A stretch of 5,529 bases of DNA from an uncultured Muribaculaceae bacterium. Lineage in GTDB: Bacteria > Bacteroidota > Bacteroidia > Bacteroidales > Muribaculaceae. Position numbers and translations under genes: made by a program. Below are positions 1 through 5,529 of the stretch, piece by piece. The DNA is taken from positions 1 through 5,529 of the forward strand of contig CAMWGM010000117.1 in the NCBI GenBank assembly GCA_947173755.1. The letters are read 5' to 3'. The notes under the pieces were generated by a model, which worked only from the letters and a program-made list of their open reading frames with translations, did no database searches and was not told the origin of the DNA. The number at the start of each line of letters is the position of its first letter. The first letter of the stretch is position 1.

Positions 1-23
1 GTTCATACTACGGTCTGAAAATA

Positions 24-55
24 TTTGCTGATTGGATATAAATTCATTAATTTTG
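24..55 (+). promoter_or_regulatory. Bacteroidota sigma-ABfr-type promoter for the yitT-galE operon
   Basis: A -33 element TTTG lies at 24-27, followed by a 20-bp spacer and a perfect -7 element TAATTTTG at 48-55 (consensus TAnnTTTG). The normal spacing in Bacteroides promoters is about 19-21 bp, so both elements and their distance fit. Transcription would start near 60-64, giving a leader of about 40 nt before the ATG at 100. The promoter lies upstream of a run of five closely packed genes and is the only match in the window with both boxes correctly spaced. Assignment rests on the consensus alone. Confidence 0.72.
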
Positions 56-99
56 CACCCGGTTGGGGCCTGAAATGCCCCTCCGTATATCTGTATCCC

Positions 100-1059
100 A
101 TGAAACCCACAAGTTACCTGTCAAAAAAACTCTGGCTCTCAGCGCGCGACTATATAATGATAGCCTTCGCCACCATCATCTATGGTTTCGGTTTCTCGGC
201 TTTCATCCTTCCCGAAGATGTCGTCATCGGCGGCGTCACCGGTCTTGGTACTATAGTCTATTTCCTGACGGGCAACATTCGCGCCATCGGTTACACCCAG
301 TTTGTGGTCAATGCCGTCCTCCTTTCAGTCGCATGGTTCATTGTCGGACGCCAGTTCGTATTCAAGACCCTATTCGGTGTTGGATGCATCACCGCTGTCA
401 CCTACATTATGCCTGAATGGTTTCCCGAGCCTCTCATCCCAGGCGAACCCTTCATGAACATCATTATCGGATCCGCCCTTTCGGGTATTGCGCTCGGTCT
501 GGTGTTCATTCATAACGGCAGTACGGGCGGCACGGACATCGTGGGAGCCATCGTGGCCAAGCGATCCACCACGAGCATCGGCCGCACGATGCTTTATGTC
601 GACTTCTTCATCATCGGATCAAGTTACTTCCTCTTCCACAACCTCGTGACGGTGGTCTACGGTTACATTGTCCTTTTCATCATCAGTTCGATGGTCGACA
701 TGATGATCAACACCAACCGTCAGTCTGTCCAGTTCTTCATCATATCCCGCAACTGGGACCGTATAGCCAACGCCGTCAACGCCCACGCGCGTCGTGGAGT
801 GACAGTCATCGACGGACAGGGATGGTATACGAAACAACCGATCAAAATTCTCCTCATCGTCTGCAAGCGCATCGAGTCGGTCACGATCTTCCGTATCGTC
901 AAGAGCATCGACCCGAAAGCCTTCATCACCCAGGGACAGGTGAGCGGTGTCTATGGCGAAGGTTTTGACACGATCAAAACAAAACAGGATCAGCAGTTCA
1001 CGGCTACACTCGAGAGCGAATATGAGGATGCCGATCATCATCATCTCGGCCATTCCTGA
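100..1059 (+). CDS. YitT family integral membrane protein with C-terminal DUF2179 domain
   Basis: This encodes a 319-aa inner-membrane protein of the YitT family, which consists of a hydrophobic membrane part followed by a cytosolic DUF2179 domain. The transported or sensed substrate of the family is not firmly established. Hydrophobic segments lie near residues 18-37, 43-57, 64-83, 88-104, 119-137 and 164-198. Typical family signatures are the Gly-rich PEDVVIGGVTGLG at 38-50 and the STGGTDIV motif at 141-148. DUF2179 covers about 205-290, including RRGVTVIDGQGWYT (231-244) and the QGQVSGVYGEGF tail (278-289). The frame is open upstream to an ATG at 25, but that codon lies inside the promoter, so the ATG at 100 is the start. 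The C-terminus is acidic and then His-rich (HHHLGH, 313-318). The next gene starts 28 bp downstream. The family assignment is firm; the cellular role is unknown. Confidence 0.9.
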   Translation: MKPTSYLSKKLWLSARDYIMIAFATIIYGFGFSAFILPEDVVIGGVTGLGTIVYFLTGNIRAIGYTQFVVNAVLLSVAWFIVGRQFVFKTLFGVGCITAVTYIMPEWFPEPLIPGEPFMNIIIGSALSGIALGLVFIHNGSTGGTDIVGAIVAKRSTTSIGRTMLYVDFFIIGSSYFLFHNLVTVVYGYIVLFIISSMVDMMINTNRQSVQFFIISRNWDRIANAVNAHARRGVTVIDGQGWYTKQPIKILLIVCKRIESVTIFRIVKSIDPKAFITQGQVSGVYGEGFDTIKTKQDQQFTATLESEYEDADHHHLGHS

Positions 1060-1087
1060 GAACGAGGCAGTTTATTCCGACACACAC

Positions 1088-1792
1088 ATGCAGGTACTCT
1101 ACGAAGACAATCATATAATAATCGTCAATAAGGAGCCGGGCGAAATCGTTCAGGGAGACAAGACAGGCGACACTCCTCTGGTCGATATCGTGCGACAATA
1201 TATTAAGGAAAAATATAACAAACCTGGAAATGTGTTCTGTGGAGTTGTCCACAGGCTCGACCGTCCGGTAGGAGGAGTGGTCGTCTTCGCCAAGACGAGC
1301 AAAGCGCTCGAGCGCCTCAACGAGATGTTCCGCAAAGGGGAAATCAGTAAGACTTATCTCGCCGTTACCCGTAATATGCCGCCGAAGGACTCAGACCGGC
1401 TCGAACACTACATCACTTCGGTCGAACGCAACAACAAGAGTTACGCATCAGCCACTCCCGTCAAGGATGGCAAACGTTCGGCACTCTCCTACCGGTTGCT
1501 CGGAAGTACGGACCGCTATCATCTGCTCGAAGTAAATCTCGAGACAGGGCGCAAGCATCAGATACGTGTGCAACTCTCTGCGATCGGCTGCCCGATACGC
1601 GGCGACCTGAAGTATGGCGACAAACGCTCCAACCCCGACGGTTCGATATCCCTGCAGGCTCATCGGGTGAAATTCGTCCATCCGGTTTCGGGAAAACAGA
1701 TTGACGTGGTTGCGCCTGCGCCTGTCAACGATGCCGTCTGGCAGGCTCTGCAACCTGTAATCCTTCAAAATGACACCGATGAAGAGAGTTGA
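1088..1792 (+). CDS. RluA-family pseudouridine synthase
   Basis: This predicted RNA pseudouridine synthase isomerises uridine to pseudouridine in rRNA or tRNA. The catalytic signature HRLDRPVGGV is at residues 55-64, with Asp58 as the expected nucleophile. The C-terminal family motif ETGRKHQIRVQLSAIGCPIRGD occupies about 152-173, and SKTYLAV is at 87-93. At 234 aa it is a catalytic-domain-only member without an N-terminal S4 domain. The chosen ATG at 1088 begins MQVLYEDNHIIIVNK, a standard N-terminus for the family. In-frame ATGs at 947, 1022 and 1028 would add unrelated sequence inside the 3' end of yitT. The gene ends within the start of the acyltransferase gene (23-bp overlap), which implies co-transcription and possible translational coupling. 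The exact target nucleotide cannot be assigned, so no symbol is given. Confidence 0.92.
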   Translation: MQVLYEDNHIIIVNKEPGEIVQGDKTGDTPLVDIVRQYIKEKYNKPGNVFCGVVHRLDRPVGGVVVFAKTSKALERLNEMFRKGEISKTYLAVTRNMPPKDSDRLEHYITSVERNNKSYASATPVKDGKRSALSYRLLGSTDRYHLLEVNLETGRKHQIRVQLSAIGCPIRGDLKYGDKRSNPDGSISLQAHRVKFVHPVSGKQIDVVAPAPVNDAVWQALQPVILQNDTDEES

Positions 1793-2594
1793 TGTCTCGG
1801 CCGTGCTCCGCGAGAAAGCGCCCTCGCTATCGCGCAGGATTCCCAAGTGGCTCGTCAGGAGGATAGAAAGATTTATCTGCCAGGACCGGCTCAATGAACT
1901 CCTGGCCCACAACGAACATATGTCGGGAGTCGACTTCGCTGAAGGTGTGGTCAATGAACTTGAGGTCGACTACTCTGATGTCCGCGGCGAATGGCCTGAA
2001 TCGTCGCGCGTCATCTTCGCCTCCAACCATCCTCTCGGAGGCCTCGACGGCCTCGTCCTCTCCGCCATCGTCGGACGACATTACGGGCGAAAGGATATCC
2101 GCTTCGTTGTCAATGACATCCTGACCTTTGTCGATCCTCTGAAAGATATTTTTATCGGTGTCAACAAGCATGGATCGCAGTCGAAAGCGTCGGCCGAGCA
2201 ACTCGACTGCGCGTTCGCTTCTGACGCTCCGGTGCTCATGTTTCCTGCAGGTCTGTGCAGCAGGCGACAACCTGACGGGTCGATTGCCGATCTCACGTGG
2301 AACAAAATGGTCATCAACAAAGCCATTTTTTATCACCGCGATATCATTCCTGTCTATTTTGATGGTGAAAATTCACGATTTTTTTATAACTTTGCACGAC
2401 TTCGGGTCAGACTCGGCCTAAAATTCAACATCGAGATGCTCAGACTCCCCCGTGAATTTGTTGATTCACAGGGCAAAAAAGTGTCGGTTACGTTTGGTGA
2501 ACCGATATCCTGGCAATCGTTGAAAGGAGGGCGTGAAGCATTGTCCGAGGCCGCCCGTCTGCGTCAGGCAGTCTACTCACTGAGGAACACCTGA
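1770..2594 (+). CDS. glsA: PlsC-like lysophospholipid/O-acyltransferase, probable glycine-lipid O-acyltransferase GlsA
   Basis: This 274-aa acyltransferase probably adds the second, ester-linked fatty acid to an N-(3-hydroxyacyl)glycine (commendamide) to form glycine lipid at the cytoplasmic face of the membrane. It has the block SNHPLGGLDG at 85-94, equivalent to acyltransferase motif I with His87 and Asp93. FPAGLCSRR at 158-166 is equivalent to motif III, and VYFDGENSRFF at 195-205 to motif IV. No clear membrane-spanning helix is visible. The start at ATG 1770 overlaps the 3' end of the pseudouridine synthase gene; ATG 1779 (MKRVDVS) is an alternative that still overlaps. The following gene is a GlsB-like N-acyltransferase, and this pairing is the main support for the GlsA name. 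The acyltransferase family is well supported by the motifs, the lipid product is inferred from context. Another phospholipid-type acyl acceptor remains possible. Confidence 0.7.
   Translation: MTPMKRVDVSAVLREKAPSLSRRIPKWLVRRIERFICQDRLNELLAHNEHMSGVDFAEGVVNELEVDYSDVRGEWPESSRVIFASNHPLGGLDGLVLSAIVGRHYGRKDIRFVVNDILTFVDPLKDIFIGVNKHGSQSKASAEQLDCAFASDAPVLMFPAGLCSRRQPDGSIADLTWNKMVINKAIFYHRDIIPVYFDGENSRFFYNFARLRVRLGLKFNIEMLRLPREFVDSQGKKVSVTFGEPISWQSLKGGREALSEAARLRQAVYSLRNT
2358..2394 (+). promoter_or_regulatory. Candidate intragenic promoter upstream of glsB
   Basis: A perfect -7 match TATAACTTTG (core TAACTTTG-like TAnnTTTG at 2387-2394) sits in an AT-rich patch within glsA, including a T7 run at 2379-2385. 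The nearest TTTG, at 2358-2361, is 25 bp upstream, longer than the usual 19-21, so the -33 element is poor. A second isolated TAnnTTTG lies at 2489-2496, also without a good -33. One match on a strand is expected by chance about every 4 kb. If real, it would give glsB extra transcription independent of glsA. Confidence 0.25.
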
Positions 2595-2645
2595 CCGGCA
2601 ATCCTCATTCACCTTCCTCTCCGCCTCCTCTTTATTTATAAGCCC
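2595..2645 (+). other. Pyrimidine-rich intergenic leader of glsB
   Basis: This 51-bp gap is the longest within the operon. From 2602 to 2633 only three of 32 bases are purines (A2607, A2611, G2623). It then turns AT-rich (TTTATTTATAAG) just before the ATG at 2646. There is no Shine-Dalgarno-like purine run, as is common in Bacteroidota, where AT-rich unstructured leaders favour initiation. No terminator hairpin and no perfect -7 promoter element are seen, so read-through from glsA into glsB is expected. Confidence 0.4.
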
Positions 2646-3593
2646 ATGAAACCGATTATACCTCCTGTAGACACTGCCGAATTAGAGGCCGAACTCACCC
2701 CGGCGCGACTTCTCAGAGTCACCAACAAAGGTGGCAACCGGATTTATGTCGTCGACGGCCGGGAGTGTAAAGCAGTCATGCGTGAGATCGGCCGTCTGCG
2801 CGAAGAATCTTTCCGTCAGGCCGGCGGTGGTACAGGCGAAAGCATAGATATCGACGAGTTCGACATGATGGATCCTCCTTGCCGTCAACTCATAGTGTGG
2901 GATCCCGAAAACCGCATCATTCTCGGTGGCTATCGTTTCATCCTTGGCCGCGACATGCGCCTCAATCCCGACGGGACTCCGCGGATAGCCATGACGCATC
3001 TTTTCAGTTATTCTCCTGAATTCATCGAGAAGTACCTTCCCTACACGATTGAACTCGGTCGCTCGTTCGTCCGCCTCGATTATCAGTCGTCCCGTCAGGG
3101 AGCCAAAGCCATCTTCGCTCTCGACAATCTCTGGGACGGCCTCGGGGCTCTGACGGTAGTTTATCCCGAGATCCGCTATCTCTTCGGCAAGATGACGATG
3201 TATCCTTCCTACGACCGTACATGCCGCGACATGCTCCTCTATTTCCTTGAGCGTCATTTCCCCGATCCTGACCGGCTCGTGCGCCCGATCAATGCGCTTT
3301 CTCACGGAGCCAACGCCGCCGAGATGGAAAAGATGTATGCCGAGGGAGGTACATTTAAGGAAGACTACCGTATCCTCAACAAGGCGATCCGCGCCGCGGG
3401 CTTCAACATCCCGCCACTCGTCAATTCCTACATGAATCTCTCGCCAACAATGAAGATGTTCGGCACCGCCATCAACGACGAATTCGGTTTCGTAGAAGAG
3501 TCCGGCATACTGCTGACCATCGACGAAATCTTCGATGAAAAGAAAGAACGCCACATAGGCACATATAATCCCCTCAACCAACATACCGTATGA
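2646..3593 (+). CDS. glsB: GNAT-like N-acyltransferase, probable glycine N-acyltransferase GlsB
   Basis: This 315-aa protein belongs to the GNAT-fold, hemolysin-type acyltransferase group (Acetyltransf_5-like). In Bacteroides its members (GlsB/ChoA) transfer a 3-hydroxyacyl chain to glycine, making commendamide, the first intermediate of glycine lipids. The acyltransferase core begins near residue 33 (IYVVDGRECKAVMREIGRLREESFR). It includes the acidic stretch DIDEFDMMD at 68-76, the beta-strand pair QLIVWDPENRIILGGYRF at 81-98 and the conserved ELGRSFVRLDYQ at 136-147. SRQGAKAIFALDNLWDGLG at 149-167 follows, and a family-specific C-terminal half runs to the end. No signal peptide or membrane helix is apparent. 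It follows the GlsA-like gene by 51 bp, and its stop codon overlaps the galE start (ATGA), so it is probably coupled to galE. The superfamily is confident. Glycine as the acceptor is inferred from resemblance and the gene pair; an ornithine-lipid-type N-acyltransferase is the main alternative. Confidence 0.78.
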   Translation: MKPIIPPVDTAELEAELTPARLLRVTNKGGNRIYVVDGRECKAVMREIGRLREESFRQAGGGTGESIDIDEFDMMDPPCRQLIVWDPENRIILGGYRFILGRDMRLNPDGTPRIAMTHLFSYSPEFIEKYLPYTIELGRSFVRLDYQSSRQGAKAIFALDNLWDGLGALTVVYPEIRYLFGKMTMYPSYDRTCRDMLLYFLERHFPDPDRLVRPINALSHGANAAEMEKMYAEGGTFKEDYRILNKAIRAAGFNIPPLVNSYMNLSPTMKMFGTAINDEFGFVEESGILLTIDEIFDEKKERHIGTYNPLNQHTV

Positions 3594-4627
3594 AAAAGGA
3601 AAGAATTCTTGTCACAGGTGGCACAGGCTACATCGGATCACACACCGTGGTTGAACTCCAGCAGGCCGGCTATTCAGTGGTCATTATCGACAATCTCTCC
3701 AACTCTAACATCTCGGTTCTCGACGGCATCGAGCGCATCACCGGCATACGTCCTGATTTTGTCGAAGGAGACTGCACCGACATCGATACACTCCGCAAAC
3801 TTTTCACCGACTACCCCGGCATAAAGGGCATTATCAACTTCGCCGCCTCAAAAGCTGTCGGAGAAAGCATGCAGAAACCGATCCTATATTACCGCAACAA
3901 TCTCGACACACTCCTCAACCTTCTCGACCTGATGGGACCTGAAGGTGTGAAAGGAATTGTTTTCTCTTCTTCATGCACTGTCTATGGCGAACCTGACGTC
4001 AATCCCGTCACTGAAAAATCGCCCATAAAAAAAGCCACTTCCCCCTACGGAAATACAAAACAGATCTCTGAGGAGATAATCACTGATGTAATCGCCGCGG
4101 GCGCTCCTTTCAAAGCGATTCTTCTGCGCTACTTCAATCCTGTCGGCGCACACCCGTCTGCCGAAATAGGCGAACTCCCCAATGGTGTTCCCCAGAACCT
4201 CATCCCCTATCTGACGCAGACAGCGATCGGTATCCGTAAGGAACTCTCGGTGTTCGGCAATGATTACGATACCCCCGACGGTTCATGCATCCGCGATTAT
4301 ATTAATGTGGTCGATCTTGCCAAAGCCCACGTCATCGCCGTAGAGCGTATGCTCACCGACAAATCGGAAGCGCCCGTCGAGATATTTAATCTCGGGACAG
4401 GCAACGGTGTCTCGGTTCTCGAACTCATCAACACTTTCGAAGAAGCCACAGGTGTCAAAGTGCCTCACAAGATCGTGGGTCGCCGTGCCGGCGATATCGA
4501 AAAAGTCTGGGCTGATCCAACCTATGCCAACGAAGTGCTCGGCTGGAAAGCCGAAGCGTCGCTCGCCGACACGATGCGCTCCGCATGGGCGTGGCAACAG
4601 CGTCTACGTGAACGCGGAGTGATGTAA
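3590..4627 (+). CDS. galE: UDP-glucose 4-epimerase GalE
   Basis: This 345-aa cytosolic short-chain dehydrogenase-type epimerase interconverts UDP-glucose and UDP-galactose with bound NAD+. The NAD-binding GxxGxxG is at residues 10-16 (GGTGYIG). FAASKAVGES lies at 84-93 and SSSCTVYG at 126-133, with Ser128. The catalytic YxxxK is Tyr153-Lys157 (YGNTK), and the substrate-binding block RYFNPVGAHPSAEIGE spans about 180-195. Length and motif order match E. coli GalE (338 aa) end to end, so the gene is intact. The residue aligned with E. coli Tyr299 is Val306 (EKVWAD), which may widen the specificity to N-acetylated sugars. The ATG overlaps the glsB stop in an ATGA arrangement, pointing to translational coupling. 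Its product would feed the surface-glycan locus that seems to begin downstream. The epimerase call is very secure; the substrate range is inferred. Confidence 0.95.
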   Translation: MKKERILVTGGTGYIGSHTVVELQQAGYSVVIIDNLSNSNISVLDGIERITGIRPDFVEGDCTDIDTLRKLFTDYPGIKGIINFAASKAVGESMQKPILYYRNNLDTLLNLLDLMGPEGVKGIVFSSSCTVYGEPDVNPVTEKSPIKKATSPYGNTKQISEEIITDVIAAGAPFKAILLRYFNPVGAHPSAEIGELPNGVPQNLIPYLTQTAIGIRKELSVFGNDYDTPDGSCIRDYINVVDLAKAHVIAVERMLTDKSEAPVEIFNLGTGNGVSVLELINTFEEATGVKVPHKIVGRRAGDIEKVWADPTYANEVLGWKAEASLADTMRSAWAWQQRLRERGVM

Positions 4628-4767
4628 AAAGAAATTCAGCACTACCCTCTTCCGGGAGCCGGGCAGTCAGATTTTCTCGCTGCTCCGGCTCCTGGCATTC
4701 TCGGGGAGAACTCTGAAGGGTAGCAAGGCAATAATTCGACGATGAGAGCGTTAGATATTTAAACCGG
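4628..4767 (+). other. Intergenic region between galE and the glycosylphosphotransferase gene
   Basis: This 140-bp gap is the only sizeable non-coding stretch in the window. Most of it is taken up by the predicted branched RNA fold (4642-4723). The remaining part (4724-4767) is more AT-rich, ending in TTAGATATTTAAACCGG before the ATG. No TAnnTTTG promoter element is present in it. The downstream gene is therefore either read through from galE or driven by a promoter that does not match the consensus. No tRNA or repeat array is seen. Confidence 0.5.
4642..4723 (+). promoter_or_regulatory. Branched RNA structure in the 5' leader of the glycosylphosphotransferase gene
   Basis: The + strand can form three helices arranged as a three-way junction. 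The closing stem pairs 4642-4648 (CTACCCT) with 4717-4723 (AGGGTAG), 7 bp. A long hairpin pairs 4652-4666 with 4680-4695: 15 bp, one G-U pair, one bulged T at 4684 and a 13-nt loop. A short hairpin pairs 4698-4702 (TTCTC) with 4706-4710 (GAGAA) around a GGG loop. GAGAA could instead pair with the identical TTCTC in the loop of the long hairpin (4674-4678), which would give a pseudoknot or alternative fold. No T-run follows on the + strand, so this is not a standard intrinsic terminator. It may be a leader-type regulator, a processing site or a small RNA. No known family was recognised. The pairing is seen in the sequence; the function is inference. Confidence 0.45.
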
Positions 4768-5529
4768 ATGTTTACCAGGGGAAAATATGGCCGTTATCTC
4801 CTCCGCCTGATGGCGGTGGTCGATTTCATGGTGGTCAATGCCGCCATGCTGTGCGTCATGCTCCTTAATCCGGGCATCTCCGATCTCCACAGCCGTCTTG
4901 TCTGGCTTCTTCTAAATGTTGCCTACATCCCCGGAGCGAGTTATCTCGCCGGAGCCCAGAACGACCGCTTTGTCCAGATGGACGCCGTCATGCGCACGAC
5001 GCTGATAGCGGTCGGATCCCACCTGCTCTTCTTCCTGACACTGCTCTACCTTATGGATGTGGAGTCGCTCCCGTCGGCAGTCATTGTGGAATTCTACGCT
5101 ATTTTCCTTCCGGCGCTCGTCGCGTGGCGCATTCTGGCTCGATTTCTTCTCAAGCAATACCGTCGTCACGGCGGAAATCTGCGACGGGTCGTGATTATCG
5201 GTTGCGGCGGAACAGCCCGGCGTCTGTATGACGAACTTATGTCTGACACAGGATACGGGGTCGAACTTCAGGGTTTTTTCGACATCTACTGTCCCCCTGA
5301 TTTCAACAAAAAGGAACTCTACCGCGGCACTCTGGCCGATCTCGAGGATTTTGTCAAGACTCACAAAACCGAAGAGATTTTCTATGCCATCTCGGGCGAA
5401 AATGTAGAGGCGTTGCAATTGACCGTAGGACTCTGCGATGCACGGATGATGAAGTTCTACTACGTTCCCCGCATTTCGGTCTATATGTCGAGAGCGTTCT
5501 CGCAGGGTTCCGTAGGAACTGTCCCGGTC
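4768..5529 (+). CDS. Undecaprenyl-phosphate glycosylphosphotransferase (WcaJ/WbaP-like), N-terminal part, truncated by window edge
   Basis: The frame is open from the ATG at 4768 to the last base, giving 254 residues and no stop; it continues beyond the window. The product is predicted to be an inner-membrane enzyme that transfers a sugar-1-phosphate from a UDP-sugar to undecaprenyl phosphate, the first step in capsule or exopolysaccharide repeat-unit assembly. Four hydrophobic segments lie near residues 11-33, 43-63, 74-97 and 104-125. They are followed by a basic stretch (KQYRRHGGNLRR, 129-140). A Rossmann-like domain then opens with VVIIGCGGTARRLYDEL at 141-157, typical of the CoA_binding_3 region of this family. 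The catalytic sugar-transferase domain would lie in the missing C-terminal half, since family members are usually about 450-480 aa. The upstream frame is closed by a TAA at 4732-4734 and has no earlier ATG. The sugar specificity cannot be told from this half. Confidence 0.87.
   Translation, partial: MFTRGKYGRYLLRLMAVVDFMVVNAAMLCVMLLNPGISDLHSRLVWLLLNVAYIPGASYLAGAQNDRFVQMDAVMRTTLIAVGSHLLFFLTLLYLMDVESLPSAVIVEFYAIFLPALVAWRILARFLLKQYRRHGGNLRRVVIIGCGGTARRLYDELMSDTGYGVELQGFFDIYCPPDFNKKELYRGTLADLEDFVKTHKTEEIFYAISGENVEALQLTVGLCDARMMKFYYVPRISVYMSRAFSQGSVGTVPV

Noticed and set aside
3..41. Possible C-terminal tail of an upstream + strand gene ending TAA at 39-41 (SYYGLKIFADWI), or another ending TGA at 16-18
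   Set aside because: Only a few codons are visible and two frames compete. The protein-like look of the first is suggestive but not enough to call a gene.
947..1087. N-terminal extension of the pseudouridine synthase from ATG 947, 1022 or 1028
   Set aside because: The added residues lie in the 3' end of yitT and have no family resemblance. The standard family N-terminus begins at 1088.
2682..3584. A 300-codon open frame on the minus strand opposite glsB
   Set aside because: It mirrors a confident + strand gene almost exactly, its translation shows no recognisable domain, and such antisense frames are common in codon-biased GC-rich genes.
4642..4723. Intrinsic terminator of galE, or a signal recognition particle RNA
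   Set aside because: No U-tract follows the stems on the + strand. The SRP idea came from a loose resemblance of GAAGGGTAGCAAGGCA to the SRP core, but the fold is branched rather than one long hairpin and lacks the GGAA-capped core loop.
4742..4762. Six-codon ORF (MRALDI) just before the glycosylphosphotransferase start
   Set aside because: It is too short to distinguish from chance. It has no ribosome-binding signal and no repeated regulatory codons as in attenuator leader peptides.
4751..4762. TTAGATATTTAA as a -7 promoter element for the last gene
   Set aside because: It does not match TAnnTTTG, and no -33 TTTG lies at the right distance.
4912..5418. A 168-codon minus-strand open frame near the right edge
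   Set aside because: The + strand frame through the same stretch encodes a membrane and Rossmann-like glycosylphosphotransferase with clear motifs. The minus-strand translation is charged and featureless.

Overview
The window looks like chromosomal DNA of a Bacteroidales bacterium (phylum Bacteroidota), possibly from a relatively GC-rich group such as Muribaculaceae; the family is a guess. Four things support the order. There is a textbook Bacteroidota sigma-ABfr promoter (TTTG, 20-bp spacer, TAnnTTTG). Shine-Dalgarno sequences are absent. The acyltransferase pair resembles the Bacteroides glycine-lipid genes. A Bacteroidota-type polyprenyl glycosylphosphotransferase lies at the right edge. 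All six genes are on the + strand.

Layout: a promoter at 24-55 precedes a tightly packed run of five genes. These are a YitT/DUF2179 membrane protein (100-1059), an RluA-family pseudouridine synthase (1088-1792), a PlsC-like O-acyltransferase resembling GlsA (1770-2594), a GNAT-like N-acyltransferase resembling GlsB (2646-3593), and UDP-glucose 4-epimerase GalE (3590-4627). The second and third genes overlap by 23 bp. The fourth and fifth share an ATGA stop/start. The only gaps between genes in this run are 28 and 51 bp, so it reads as one operon. A 140-bp intergenic region follows, and it can fold into a compact branched RNA (about 4642-4723). The last gene (4768 to the edge) is the N-terminal half of an undecaprenyl-phosphate sugar phosphotransferase, and probably opens a capsule or exopolysaccharide locus.

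Functional reading: GlsB-like and GlsA-like enzymes would make N-(3-acyloxyacyl)glycine membrane lipids in two steps, N-acylation of glycine and then O-acylation. GalE supplies UDP-galactose and perhaps UDP-GalNAc, because the gatekeeper position is Val rather than Tyr. The terminal gene would load the first sugar-phosphate on undecaprenyl phosphate. The window therefore centres on the cell envelope (lipid plus surface glycan), with an rRNA/tRNA modification enzyme and a YitT membrane protein at its head.

No CRISPR array, insertion sequence, tRNA or rRNA was seen. The most interesting unexplained signal is the structured leader between galE and the phosphotransferase gene. I could not match it to a known riboswitch or RNA family by eye.
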